The notes beneath the pieces were generated by a model, which saw only the letters and a program-made list of their open reading frames with translations, did no database searches and was not told the DNA's origin. 64,000 nucleotides of DNA from positions 806,001 to 870,000 of the forward strand of contig JANUWF010001477.1 in the NCBI GenBank assembly GCA_026120185.1. Reading direction: 5' to 3'. Below are positions 11,681 through 24,759 of the stretch, in pieces (the first letter of the stretch is position 1; the number at the start of each line of letters is the position of its first letter). The translations under genes were made by a program, and so were the position numbers. The DNA comes from Voacanga thouarsii. Taxonomy: Eukaryota > Streptophyta > Magnoliopsida > Gentianales > Apocynaceae.

Positions 11681-13453
11681 CTTTTTATCTTCCTTCTATT
11701 GCATATAGATAATTTTATTTATACTTTGTTTGCTTATTTAAGTTCTTACTTGTTTTTATGTTTTTTGGACTTATTTGTTTGAGTTTGAATTTAGTTGGTT
11801 TGTTTATTTTGATTTGAATTAGTTTAATTTGCGGTGTGTTTTTTGTTGCATTGTTTGTCTGTTGTTTATTTCTAGTACTCGAAAAGAATGGAAAAAAGAG
11901 AAAAAGAAAAAGAAAAAAAATGTATGTTACAAGTTACTAATCTAAACTGGCACCATTTAAATTAATTAAACAAACGTTGGTTTGATTCAGAAACATTAAA
12001 AGTCACTAAGATACTAAGAGTAGCTAGTGCCTATTATGGTACATGAACTAGCACCAGTTATATCTATGAGATAAAGAAAGGGCATCATTTCATTAAGCTA
12101 GTTAGGGTTTTAAACCTTAACCTGTGCCTATTATCACATTCCAATAGGCGTCAGTTAACTTCGCACAATCAGCAATTAAGAAGTCGTGGCCGACATTTCT
12201 ATTTTCCAATTCCTCTCAATTCCTATTGTGGTTCCTTTTCTCTTCTCTTCCCCATCCATTGCCTATTCAAGCCCATCATTCCCTCACTATTAATCTCCAT
12301 TCAAATGACATTTTTCCCACAATTTACACTCTTTCTACCTCTTTGCTTCTTCGTTCTTTCTTTCAATTGCAAAAAATCTAATATTTTCTCCTTTTTAAAG
12401 CTGTCAGTAGCTATTTCAAATCACTTAAGTGGAGTGAAATTTCTTTGGAGAAGAAGACAAGCACCACTATGCGCTTCCATACATCTCTATCGCACGAAAT
12501 TTATAGTGAAATTACTTTTCTTTTTCCCTTTTGTTTTGGCTTATATAGAGTTGCTAATTTGTTATTTGAATTGTTAAGAATTTTGGGGAATTGTTTTGCT
12601 TGGGTGATAAGCTTATTGTAGTCTAGTTTGCCTAGAATATAGTACATTGATTTTATTTGTAGGTGCTCAAGTTGTCTTGTGAAACATATATGGAGTTGTT
12701 ATTGCATTTAAGATAATAAAAGTGCATTCATATTATGAGATTTTAATTAATGGGTTTTTTATTATGTTGTGGCTTTTGGACTATTTTATACTAAATTGCC
12801 TTGAAAAGTATATATTAAATATTTTCTGGGGTGTTTAATTTGTTTCATTATGATGAGGATATTGAATTTGTATAACTTTGAGGTGGTGTGTTAAGTTAAA
12901 ATGATTTGGAGGAGGATGCGATTCGTGAGAGTGTTGTTCTTTATGGGATTGTGTGAACCAGTGGAATCCAATTCTATTTCTTTTTGTGACTATATGACTA
13001 TACTTTATATTTTATTAAATGCATTTGATTGAGATTTTTATGTGGTTGAGAGGTGAAACTGAATTAGTGAAATAAAGTATTGTGTTTTTGGCTTTTCTAA
13101 TGAAAATGTATTGGGCTATGGGAAGTTCATTTGTAGGTGCTAAGATTGCACATTTTTGTTGAATTGCTTGCATGCCTTGAATAACATGGTTTTGTGAATA
13201 CTCTTATCTCATTTTTCCATTTCCATATTTTATTGAGTTGATTTGATTTGGAATTATTATGGATTGGAGTGGTTGTGGTTGTGATTTAGAGATGGAGTTA
13301 TTGTGAATTGAAGGATTGGTGTTTTAAGTTTATTTATTGTGGTGTGTTGTAGGTTGAAGTGTTGTGGTCTTTTTGACAGAGGTATAACCTTTCCTATTTC
13401 CATATCATTTTTTTACCTTCTGTCCTACCTATTTTCCCCTTATATCCTCTACT
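11681..13453 (+). other. A internal spacer with clustered GGCACC/GGTGCC motifs
   Basis: Non-coding, AT-rich spacer between gag and the second ORF. At 11,945-12,150 short motifs of the form ACTGGCACC, AGTGCCTATTA, TAGCACCAGTTA and GGCGTCAGTTAA recur in both orientations. The same motif type is found in the A and B LTRs and in B's matching spacer (37,320-37,500). A 90-codon open frame at 12,305-12,577 has no counterpart or motif. Confidence 0.5.
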
Positions 13454-14959
13454 ATGCCACATAGATAGTCCAAGCTTCCACCCAATAGGAAGAGGGGTGA
13501 AGCTTTCTCTTCCTAGCCTCCCACTATTGGCCCCACCATTCCTTAGGAACATTTTGTAGATGATAAGTATGAGGAGTGGTACAACATTAGGGTCCATAAT
13601 AAGATTGTGGTTGAGAAAATTGTAGACCTTAAGTTGGATAAGGACCAGTATTTAGTCGCTTTATTTAGATAGATAGGTTGGGCTCATATTTTATGGTTGA
13701 CAAGTGCTTATTACCTTACATTAGTGAATGAGTTCTTAGGCACAATATTTTGGAGATAAATATTATAGTAAAAAGGATGTCCATTCACTTATCTAAGGAG
13801 GTCCTAGCTGAAATTCTTGAGATGGAGGATGAAGGACTCTAGGTAGAGATAGATACCTATAATAAGAGAGTCACCTCCAAACCTGATCGGGATTTTTTTG
13901 CTGCTTGTCAGGAGTTTTAGCTATAATACACCCCGCTAGATCTACCATGATTCTTCAAGTCACCAATATACTTTCTTAGCTCTGTCTTATCATCTATCTC
14001 TTAGGTTTTAATATTGCTCTCAAAGCCAGTAATCTTAATGAGGCTTGGGTGATTGATATTTATGCCCTCCACAGGATGATGCATTCGCAACCTATCCCAC
14101 TAACTCATCTTTATCTCCTACATTTGGCTACACCTCCAAAACCTTTATCCTCTTATTACTTATTACTTAAATCTTCCAGTATTTTCATGTCCCTATTGAA
14201 GGAAAGATACCAATTTCTAAGAGTACCCTAATTAATTGTAGGTTCTCATATGATATTCAAAAAAAGGAGATGGCTTACACCTATGAAGATTAGAGATAGG
14301 GTTGAAGAGCAACAACCACCTGTAATAGAGGTGCCACAAGGACCCAGGCCAAACAGGGGTCAGCTTACTTGTAACACCCCGCTACCTAGGCCCGCCAGGG
14401 CCGGGGATATCACCCCGTCCAAAGGACAAAAGGTCTTTATAACTAGGTTACACAAATAAAATAGCGAAATAAAAATAATACTTTAACTTAGAATTTATTA
14501 CATCCCAAGAATAAATCCATGAATTCCCAAAAACAAATCCACAAATAAAAATTATCCACTCTCAACTCCCCAAACAATACATAAAAATAAAGGACAACAT
14601 TCTCTTCCAAGGCAGATAACACTAGCTACTCATCCCCACAGCAGGATCCACCTGAAATCATGGTAAAAAGGGTGATGAGACAGAAATCTCAGTAAGCCTC
14701 GTGTGTGACTTGGGCTAAAGAGACAAACACTTTTTATGATTCATGCACTAACAGTATATCAAAAGCTTTGTCATGCCTTCTTTACAAATTTAACTCTCAC
14801 TTCTTGAAGGATAGTAGTGAGAAGTCATGAAGCAAAATGCTCTTAAAATATTCGGTTTGGAAAGATATGAATAATTAAAGGATTTTGAGCTTTGAATAAA
14901 ATTCTAATGACACTTTAGAACAGTTTCCCGACATTAGCTCAACAATTAAAGCAACCAAG

Positions 14960-15310
14960 TTAATCTGGCAGGGCACAGCAATGGCTCTCACACTAGGTGA
15001 AGCACTTGACCCCCGTCAGGTGGTGAAAGGGCACAGAGGTGGTTCTCACTCCTGTGAAGCACTTAACCCCCAACACCTGGTAGGTGTACATCCTACCGAG
15101 TGAGATTCTCCTCCCTCTCTCACCCAATCCAATCCGGTTGTCCCACTTCCGGCCGTCGGTTCCACTGGAACCCCGTCGCTAGCTGAGGACGGCTCAACCT
15201 TCTATACTAACGCCTTGATCGAAAAGAGTCAACCTCTCAGAGGTGGCCACCTGCCGAGAGATATCCCCAGACCAACCAAAGGCTAGTATAAAGGTCTAGC
15301 CCCCATTGAG
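14960..15310 (-). repeat. GC-rich conserved core of G
   Basis: A GC-rich island in an AT-rich element. It contains an imperfect duplication of GGCACAG..TGG.TCTCAC...GTGAAGCACTT.ACCCC (about 14,977 and 15,031), followed by GTAGGTGTACATCCTACCGAGTGAGATTC-type sequence and a CCGTCGCTAGCTGAGGACG segment. Element F has the same order on the plus strand at 24,760-25,090. It is far better conserved between the two than the rest. Confidence 0.7.
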
Positions 15311-17108
15311 AACTCAACGTTATTCAATCTTCACAATTTATAAGGCTTCAAAGTGGAACCTACAAAATTTAGCTCAATACAATTCCAAACAGCATTTTCC
15401 AACCCGCACAAAGATTTTAGAAGGCATGGTTTTAAGCCAATAATTTATTCCAAATATTCATAGTGAAGGAGCCACGTGCTCAAATAAGTCGTGCTATGAT
15501 TTTCAAAAAGTATATGCATGATCAAAAATTCATCTCTTGCATATTCAAAACAAATCAAAATGTTTGATGCTTGGCTACTAAGTCATGCTTGATATATTTT
15601 AAAATTTATAAATCTATAAGTTTCTAAAATTAGAAGTTTTCCAAATGTAGAAAGTTTCCAAAATAAGAAGGTTTCAAATATAGAAGTTTTCAAAAATTAG
15701 CTATCGTGCTAATATTTTATGTTTGCAAAAGATGCTCACCAATCTTTCTTTAAAATGAAATCAATTTCATGAATGTCAGGGAACTTACCTTATCCTTGTT
15801 CACAAGAAAGGTCTCCAACAATCGACCTAATCCTCGCCTGGGGTAAATATAAATCACAATCAAACTCAAGCCAAAAATTCACTTCCACAAATAAAACTAG
15901 CTCAACTCACTACTACCATGATCCTAGTTCAACTTATTACAATCATGACCCTAATGTCCTAAGCTTTAAGGCTAGATGATAAATGATTTTATAAAATAAG
16001 TCTAGGTTGATAAGTTAAAATAACTAGCGGATGTAAAATAATTACTAATAAGTTATAGGCTTTAATAATAATTCTCGAGTGTTATTATTAATAAATAAAC
16101 TAAGGTTTGAATATTGAATAATACCAAGCCCTAAATAATATTAATAAATGGTAATTTAAAAAAAATAGCTTTATTGTAAATAAATAATAAATTACAATTA
16201 ATTTTTAATAGATAATAAAATTAATAATAAATGAATTATATTAAATTTTTAATTGATAAATAACAAATAGATCTTAATATAAATAATATTTAGGAATATA
16301 GGCAAAAGTTTTAACTAGGGCCTACAAGGCCATTATTTAATTCTAATATTTTATTTATTATTATTATTATTTATATACAAGATTTATTTATTATTATATA
16401 TTATTTTTAATAAAAGATTTTATTTCTTTGATAATTAAAAGATTAATATTTTAATTAATAATCCAATTCAAATCTTCCTAGAGTTTCGAATTTTATAGAG
16501 AAAAATATAGTAGTAATTCTAACTAAAGTAATAAAATTTGTTAATACAAATAACTTAGACTTAACAAGAAAATAATTTTTCACTATGATTTTCCTATTGC
16601 TAGCAAAGATTCATAAACACATTCTCCAACATCAAATAATAAACCAATCCATTCACGAACATGTGCTTGAATTATCTCATACTATCACAAGGCTAATTTC
16701 TTGCTAGGCATAATCATCATTAATGGCTTCAATGGAAAATAGAAACATAAGAGCCTAATCACCCTTGGTATCATAATATCTAACATGCTTCAAACATCCA
16801 TAAATTTTATTAAGCATGATGAGCATACATTGATTCCAAAGAAAATCCATATAACTTAGTCATATACATCAATCCTTATGTCTTAACTCCATCCCTTTCC
16901 TTCAAATACATATCCCCAATCTCCTATTCATATCCATTCTTCCTATCATCATCTAAGAGACATGAATTCAGAAATAAAAGAAGGATTTAAGAATAATTAC
17001 TTGATTTTCGATTACTTTGATGACGACTAAAAAAGGTCCACGCGCGATGGAGAGTCTTAAGTGATCCAACGGAAAAACAGCCATGGTTGATGGTTGATCA
17101 ACCATTTT

Positions 17109-17112
<4 letters not shown>

Positions 17113-17150
<38 letters not shown>
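17113..17150. repeat. (GA)n microsatellite in G
   Basis: About 19 uninterrupted GA units, seen directly. Confidence 0.95.
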
Positions 17151-18732
17151 CATTAGAAAGGTTTATTGAGAATTGAATGGAAGAGGATGAACAAGAAGGT
17201 TATTCTTGGTTTACCTTGTTGATGTTCTTGAGACCTTCAAGAAAAAGCCGATTTTGATCCGATTGAAAATTCTTGCTTGCGTGTTTTTGTGTTATAAATA
17301 CCAGAAATGAAGCCTAGGGATTAAGTAGAAGTGATCTGGAGTATTTGAGAATGATTGGAGGTGTTTAGAGTAGGTTTAGGCTTGAAGAAGTATAGTGTGT
17401 GTTCTTGGTGTTCTTGGTGAAAATGGAGAGAATTTGAGAGAAAAGCTCACAATTGTCTGGAGTGTTGTTGGCCGAATGGATTGGGGTAGATAGGAGTGTC
17501 GGTTTGCAGCTAGTGGAAGAGAGAGTGATCAGATTTTTTTTGAAATTCAAATGGAGGAAATTATGGAGTTGTTTAAGGTAGGAGGTTAGCTAATGGTACT
17601 TGATCAAAGAAGGTTTCTTTGCTCTTCAATAGTGCCGGCTGAACAAGCTGATTTTGTTGAAATGAATGAAGGTTGTTCAGGTATATAGCTGGCCGAAATT
17701 CAGTCTATGATGGCAGAGAAAATTCTGGTTTCTTATAAGAGTGGTTTAATAGAGTAAAATTCTGGAAATTTTTTGAAGTTCAAATGAGTTTTGGTTAGAG
17801 TAATCTTAGGAGATTTTTGAGGTATGATTATGGAGTCCAAGAACTCAAGGTAAGTGTGGAGGTTAATGGTGGTTAGTCCATGGCTGAACAAGGTTCAATT
17901 TCCAGAGATTTGAAGGTGTTCTTCGGCCTTGGCTTTGAGAGACAAAGCTGGAAAATTTTCTGGTTTCAATGCTCAAGAGTTTTGAATGATGAAGACTTTT
18001 GGTGCAGAATTTTTGCATTTACTTAGCTCGATTTACAGCTGGTTTTCTGAGGTGTTTGAAGGTCTTACAATGGTGGTTTTCCAGCATTGTTTCTGGAGAA
18101 AATAGAGGGTGTTTCAGCTGAATTGCTAACAAAAAGACAGCTCCAATTCCATCTTAGAATGCAGCGAATTGTGCAGGAATTTTTTTCTGGTTTTGTGCAG
18201 TCCAAAAATTGCGCAGAATTTTCAGCCTTCAAACCACATGAAATGACCATTTTTCTGGTAGAAAATGAGTAGGTTTACTGGCTGAATTTTCCAAAAAGCT
18301 GGTCTACAAAAATTCTGAAAAATTTCCAGATTTTCCTTCATTAAAACTATGAACAACATGAAGGTAAGATTGAAGGTTCTACCATGGTTATTTATTTCTC
18401 TTGGGAATCCATCCTAACTACTCTCCTATTTTTGGCCAATCCTCTATCCTCCAAGACTGATTTTTTCGAAATTCAAGGTTGAAGAACCATCACAGAATTT
18501 TTGGAATTTAAAAGGAGAGATTTAATGAATTTTGGTTTATTTAAATTATGAAGGTGCTAGGACAAAGCTAAAGGTAATAAAAGGACAAGAATTCTTCTAG
18601 AATTCTTTTTAGGACACAATGATAAGATTAGGACATTCTCTTCATGTCTCCCCTAAGACAACATTCCTATTTTTATGGAATGCAAGAAAACAAAAATTCA
18701 AACTTAATTAAGATAATCATGATAAAAACTTA

Positions 18733-18800
18733 GATGATGGGATTTGAACTCATGACCTTAGAGATTAATTCCAAGGCTCTAACCACTGAACCACAACAAC
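18733..18800 (-). other. tRNA-like segment (SINE head or tRNA pseudogene) in G
   Basis: Read on the minus strand, TGGTTCAGTGGTTAGAGC resembles a tRNA D-arm/A box. About 35 bases further on, GAGTTCAAATCCCA resembles the T-arm/B box of RNA polymerase III promoters. The anticodon arm is poorly formed and no acceptor stem closes, so this is not an intact tRNA gene. It could be the 5' head of a tRNA-derived SINE or a sequence captured by the LTR-like unit. No SINE body or tail could be delimited. Confidence 0.4.
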
Positions 18801-19412
18801 TCTTGTTCTTATTTCCTCACCCAAATATTCTCCTTATTTAATCCTCAAGCTATCTCCCTATTTTCACCTCAAGCAAAAATTACATTTTTGCTCTTCTCAC
18901 TCAATACTCACAATCAAGCCTTCAAGACAATAAAACGCAAATCCAAATTACATAAAATCATATAAAAACATATTTAAAAATGCAATAAAATATGATATGC
19001 ATCCCAACCCCCTTACTCTAAGGTTGGTTTTGGCTGGAGTTTCACATTACTACTACAGCTTACTTCCAAGTTGAGATGCGGACTACACTGGCTAAAGTAC
19101 AAGAACGACTATGAGCAGATGTGACCTAGCTCTGAGACCTATACAATAAGCAGAGGCGACAGTTCGAGGAGCAATGTAAGGCCCTTGAAATAAGTAGATA
19201 GAGGACGAGAAGTAATTTGAGGAGTAGGATAGGCTACTTGCTAAAATGAGTAGTCAACAGTAGCGGCAGATAGAGATTTTAGAGGACCTCCAGTGTAAGC
19301 ATAAGTTTTAAAATGATTTCTTGCAACATATCTGGCATCTTACTAGAGGAGTCCCAGGTAGATCTAATGGACATCACAATGGCAGTGGACCTGATGGCTG
19401 CCATTTAGCACA

Positions 19413-20668
19413 ACCTTAGTCCCCATACATTTTATTTTATTTCTATACTTTTATAGCTTTCATAGGATATCCAGTATCATTACCTTCATTTATATTATAT
19501 TCTTTTACTTAAAACATGTTTTATTTAATTTAAGTTGCTTTATGATATTAATTCTCTTTTGGAAGGATATAGAGAAACTCTTAGGAAATGCTACCTTTTT
19601 CTCTTCAGTATCTTGGGGAAATTGATCTTCAAACACTTGGAGAGTATTACTAACATTTTTTCTATTTATTCATCTTAATCACAATGGATGTACTTTTATT
19701 ATCTTATTTGTGGCTAATGACCTTGTTCCATTCAAGTGTAATGTAGAGGTTTATACAACTGTTTGAAAATATTTTTCTATCAATTGGTGCTTATTTTTAG
19801 ACAATTTTCTTGGTGTATTCTTATGAAAATTTTGAAAAAATTTCAAACAAAATTTTAGGTCTATCCACAAAAACATTCAATATGTTTGCTTATAATTATG
19901 AGTTTCATGGAGTTATTATGATTTTTGTTACTTTAAAATTTGCTCTAGGACTTTTTTGGTTAAGTTGGTATTATATAAAATTGTATATTAAGGGTGACAT
20001 AAGCTAAGTCTTGAAAAATTAGGTTAATTTTGTTTAGAACTTTGTAAATATCATGAAACTGAATCTTTGGGAATTGATGAGAATGTTGTGGTGAAATATA
20101 AGTGGGAAATTGTGATTAATTTAACTACAGTCTTCCTGCTAAACTTTATTATGAGTTTCAGTAAACATGGATTGAGGTTTAAAAAAAGAGTAAATAATAA
20201 GGGTAATGCAAGAGTTCAAAATCATTAATTATACATCTTTATTAAGCTTTGCAAAACCTTACAAAAGTGAGGCTAAAGAGCAACCAATCACCTATTTACT
20301 ACTTGTTATTGAGGTAGCATGGAAGTTATAGAATTAAATTTGTTAATGAATCTCAACTTATATTAATCACTTTGTTTATATTCTTGACTTAGGGAGTAAG
20401 GTGAATCACATTGAATTGGTATAAACTTGTTTAACCTAATTTTGATAGCCTTGGATTTGTCTAACTTAATATGCGAATTTGTACAATCCTAATTCGATAG
20501 AATATGTGTTGGATTAAACTATAAGCTTAAGAAGCCACAATATCTTTACCATGTTCACTATATTTATATGCATGTTTGATTATTCTTGTTGATAGACCTA
20601 TTATTTTGAAGTGATATAGCTCTTTGTTTATTGAGGATATTGCTGATTTGCTTGAGGAGAAGCAAATA
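19413..20668 (+). other. A 3' untranslated interior
   Basis: AT-rich, with no recognisable genes. The 65-codon open frame at 19,810-20,007 has no motif and is considered chance. Confidence 0.5.
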
Positions 20669-20684
20669 CTTAAGTGTAGAGGAG
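20669..20684 (+). promoter_or_regulatory. A polypurine tract
   Basis: CTTAAGTGTAGAGGAG directly precedes the LTR start TGATGAGTGCTTAACA. It is a decayed AAGTGTGGGGGAG-type tract. Confidence 0.7.
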
Positions 20685-21587
20685 TGATGAGTGCTTAACA
20701 TATATATAATTTTATTTGTATCATAATTTTTTAGAATTACTAAATAAATGACTACTCATTTCCCTTAGTTTTACCTTATTTTGTGTAGATTACATAAGAG
20801 AAAGATTTGTTAGAGAAACAAGGTGAAAAGTAGCCAAAAGAAGCTTCAAAGGATATAACCGGCACCTATTAGTACATTATAATAGTCGCTAGATAAATTC
20901 AAAGATTAGAAGACCCAAACTACTGAGAGTAACTGGCATCGATTTGTGTCATTTAACAGGTGCCAGTTAATAGCTAGATTTTTTTAAAAGGGTAAGTAAC
21001 TAGTGCCGAGCATCACATTCTAACAAGCTCTAGTTGATTCGTATAATGCCTCTATTATGTAATTTTCAAATATTTTTTAGCCACAAGCTATAAATACCCC
21101 TCTTAGCATTCACTAAAGCACGATTTTCTAAGCCCCAACAAACCCTCAATGTAATACCCCACTTTGGTCACACCTAGTTTATGAGAATTAACATGCATTG
21201 AATATGAACATATGTATTCGAACATAATATATGCTTGTTTCATGAATCTGCAAGATTGTGTTTTGGTGGTATGTGCATATTTTAAATTTATTTGAATATG
21301 TGATGCATTAAATTTTTAATAGTGATTTAGGAATAGTGAAAGGCATTATTTGATTATTATGCCATAAAATACTTTACATGAAAAATATTATTATTATTGT
21401 CATCATCATCATTCCTAAAAAAGCTATTATATCTCCCAGTTTTGGTTGGTCATCTATTAATTATTTATAATAGTAATAATAATAATTATTATACTAATTA
21501 GAACTACATTGTTATTATTTATTATCTATCGAAAACTCATCTATTGTTATGGTTGTTTCCACTTGATGAATTATAGTAATCTTATAT

Positions 21588-21646
<59 letters not shown>

Positions 21647-21808
21647 CATATATATTATGATGTTATAACATTAAAATGACTTCTGTTTATTCTATGTTAT
21701 AATATTATATATATAGTTTTATGTATTAAGTATATATTTATTCTAAGTTATAAGCATATATTCTATGTTATAATAAAATGACTTTCTATTATTCTATATA
21801 TAAACATA

Positions 21809-21848
<40 letters not shown>

Positions 21849-22521
21849 GCTATGCATTCATTTGGTTGACCTTGTTTAACTGTCACTTTAGGGGTTCATT
21901 TCAATAAGATATGTCATCCTTTAGTTATTATATATATATATATTTTATCTTTATCCAAGCTAGTTTTTTTTTTTTTTGAGTTTTGAATTAGAAATAGAAA
22001 TTTCTCCCAAAGCTCCTCCTATCTTAGTCAAGTCCTATAGGAATGCTCAAGTCTTGAATAATTGCTTCTTATGCAGCCACCAAACTTGACTATTTCAGCA
22101 CCATTAGTTGGTTGTTGAATTACAAAAGACAAAATCGCAATCCTAATCCATTGGAAATTTGGAGGTTCTTTTCAGCCCTTTGTCGCCAATTTAAGGTCTC
22201 TTAGCCTCAAGAAGAATTTCTAAAATTTGAAGAAATTCTATCTAGGCCATTTTGAAAGTTTGAACCTCATATAATCCTCCCGAAATTCAGTCAAGCTAAC
22301 TGATTAATCCATCTTCCTATCAACCAGTACATCCTAACTTCCCCTAGCTTCAGGATTTTCCTTTCTTTGCCTAAGAAAAATCTTAGCTTGCCTTCACTCC
22401 TAGGAACTCTTGAAACTCTCAAGAATTTCAGCCATCATCGTACACTACTTCTTCTCTCTAAGGTGCACAATTTTCTCTTCAACTTGAACAACAAACCACT
22501 GCCATAGTGAGCAGAACAATC

Positions 22522-22553
<32 letters not shown>
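22522..22553. repeat. (CA)n microsatellite in F
   Basis: About 15-16 AC units. The related element G has no such tract at the matching place. Confidence 0.95.
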
Positions 22554-22554
<1 letters not shown>

Positions 22555-22762
22555 TTCTTTAACCAAATTCACAACAAACTCTCAAAGCTTCAGTTTCCTT
22601 ATTCTGGCCGACACACACAGCAGCTATCATTCTAGGTTGCTCTTCTTTTTTCCTAAAAGGATTTCAAGAGGTAACAAGCTTGATCCTTCTTTTATTTTCT
22701 CTTGAAAATAAAGGCAGCATGTATATGTGTAGTTTGAATGGAAATTGGCTGCCATGATGGCT

Positions 22763-22930
22763 GCTTCTAATTCTCTCCTTGTGCACGAATTTTAAATGGA
22801 AATTGCAAGGCATACTGATTGCTTCCAATTGTCTCATTGTGCACAAATTTTAAATTGAAATTGCAAGACATACTGATTGCTTCTACTTGTCTCTTTGAGC
22901 ACGAATTTTAAATGGAGAATGCTTGCTGCA
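22763..22930. repeat. 58-bp tandem repeat, three copies, in F
   Basis: Units start at 22,763, 22,821 and 22,879, each opening GCTTCYAMTTSTCTC and containing GCACRAATTTTAAAT. The period is exactly 58 bp for the first two copies; the third decays after about 45 bp. This is not visible in G, so it is a copy-specific expansion. Confidence 0.85.
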
Positions 22931-24759
22931 ATTTAGCTCTTCTATTTGTTTTTTTCCCAAGTGAACTGAATGCATTTGGAAGTTGTAGGTATTTTAGCAA
23001 TATATATGTGTTTCTTGTGGATTTCAATGCATGAAATATGGTTATGGCTCGAGAGTGCTATTTTTTGTTAGTTCTTATGGATGTTAGGAGTTGTTTTCTT
23101 AAGGGGAAAATTAGTAAAGAAAGAGGGATGAACATATTTGTTGCTTCTTGAACTAGTCACGTAATTAGAAATTTAAACCATTGTTTTTTTTATAATGTCT
23201 AGCCTTGAATGTAAATTTTTGAATGTTCTGGATTGCAAGATGAAAGATCTTGGGTACACTATGTTTTTCTTCATTCCTATGCTTGTTTGAGTTTAATTTT
23301 CTAGAAGGATTGAATGTAAGAACCCTTTTCATTGATGCTTAAAGTATCGTGTTGAAAGCTGAAGTTTTGCTATTTTATTTGATAGCTGTCAATTGACCTC
23401 AAGAAAACGCTGGACAAGATTGGTTTTTTGAAGAAACTTTTTGAAACTTGTTTTAATACATAAATATTATGTTTTTCATGTGGAGTATTATTCTAGAAGT
23501 TACTCTGGTCTATTGCAGAAATTTTTCAAAGAAAAAAAACTAAGAACAGGGGATTTTTGGTATTTACTGTTTACTATTTTGGAATCTGTTTTGCAAACTG
23601 TTTTGAGCATGGTTTATTCTGGTAAAAAGGTTGAAAATGTAGGCTTTTTTGTGCTTAAACAATCTGGAAAATTTTGGATTAAAACGGGGTCAAGGTTGGA
23701 AGTTATTAATTTTCTTTTCTACATGGCCGAATTGAGTCAGATTTGAACAGTTTGAGTTCAAAATTTTCTGTGATTTGTATGAGCCTAATTTTCTGAATGT
23801 GCTAAGTGTATTTCATTCATAACATGTTAAGATATGTGCCAAAAAAAATTGAGGCCAATCGGAGTTGTTCATATAGGGTTTTTACCCTTAGGAGCTTAGA
23901 CTATGGTTGCTGGAAATTGAAGGCAGCTAAGGGTTTTGTTCTAAATTACTAAGTTTAATTTAATTTCTTGAGAGATGATAAAGGGTGGATTTTATGCTTT
24001 CTAAGGGATTGATGGAAGGTCTTAGGTGCTGAGTATATGTAAAGTTCATCTTGCTGCTCATTGATATTATTTGGCGAACAAAGGATAATATAGGCATGAT
24101 ATACACTTGGTGTATAATATGGTCTTGAATTTTGTTTGAGATGATCTAGGAAGTACTGTGATTGATTTATGTAAACTCTTTGCTAGATTTGGAAGATTAT
24201 CAAGGGTAAGGACCAACTTACTAGAGTTCATACCCTAAGCTTAAGGATAAGGTAAGTTCCCTTACATTCATGAAATCGATTTTATTTTATTATCTTGATT
24301 TGGAAGAAGGGTTGGTAAGTATCTCTTGCAAACACGAAATAATGGCACGATAGCTAATTTTTGAAAACTTCTATATTTAGAAACTTCTTATTTTGGAAAC
24401 TTTCTACATTTGGAAAACTTCTAATTTTAGAAACTTCTAGATTTAGAAATTTTTAAAATATGTCAAGCGTAACTTAGGAGCTAAGCATCAAACATTTTGA
24501 GTTGTTTGAATATGCAAGAGATAAATTCTTGATTATGCATATACTTTTCGAAAATCATAGTATGACTTATTTGAGCATGTGGCTCCTTCACTATGAACAC
24601 TTAGAATAAAATATTGACTTAAAACCATGCCTTCTAAAATCTTTGTGCAAGTTGGAAAATGTTATTTGGAATTGTATTGAACTAATTTTGTAGGATCTGC
24701 TTTGGAGCCTAATGAATTGTGAAAAATGAATAATGTTGAGTACTCAATAGGGGCTAGAC

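Larger units (their letters stand above)
14370..19046 (-). mobile_element. Element G, 4.68 kb LTR-like unit in the A ORF
   Basis: Bounded by TGTAACACCCCG at the left and GGAGTTTCACA at the right, flanked on both sides by TTACT (14,365-14,369 and 19,047-19,051). Removing it with one TTACT restores the A frame exactly. Read on the minus strand it begins TGTGAAACTCC and ends GGGGTGTTACA, as does element F (TGTAATACCCC to GGGGTGTTACA). The two align over long stretches in opposite orientation. There is no coding region, internal LTR pair or primer site, so I read it as a solo LTR of a large-LTR (LARD-like) family. A complete non-coding element is the alternative. Confidence 0.75.
13454..19412 (+). 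pseudogene. A second ORF, putative plant transposon protein (Transposase_32-like), split by G
   Basis: ATG at 13,454 begins MPHR, matching MPPRMSKLP in element B. The core reads FVDDKYEEWYNIRVHNKIVVEK and, degenerate, the NEF segment of the Transposase_32-like domain seen in H and B. Element G (14,370-19,046) interrupts the C-terminal part. Across it the reading continues GQL / TTAYFQVEMRTTLAKVQER, then an acidic and basic coiled-coil-like tail (YNKQRRQFEEQCKALE) to about 19,412. Several in-frame stops (for example at the second and third Arg-rich stretches) and frameshifts show a pseudogene. The function of the intact protein is unknown. Confidence 0.65.

Noticed and set aside
12305..12577. 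A 90-codon plus-strand open frame in element A
   Set aside because: Lies in the non-coding spacer between gag and the second ORF; I found no counterpart in the matching B spacer and no domain.
18733..18800. A functional tRNA gene
   Set aside because: A and B boxes are present but the anticodon arm and acceptor stem do not fold into a tRNA.
14361..19065. A 9-10 bp direct repeat CAGCTTACT(T) around element G, suggesting a Mutator-like element
   Set aside because: The 5-bp TTACT directly flanking TG...CA-type ends fits better, matches F's ends, and its removal restores the A reading frame. The longer repeat is partly chance host sequence.
22763..22930. Regular 58-bp repeat as a possible CRISPR-like array
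   Set aside because: Plant nuclear DNA, only three contiguous units with no spacers; an ordinary tandem repeat.
23441..23746. A 101-codon plus-strand open frame in element F
   Set aside because: No recognisable domain and no matching frame in G, the other copy of the family.
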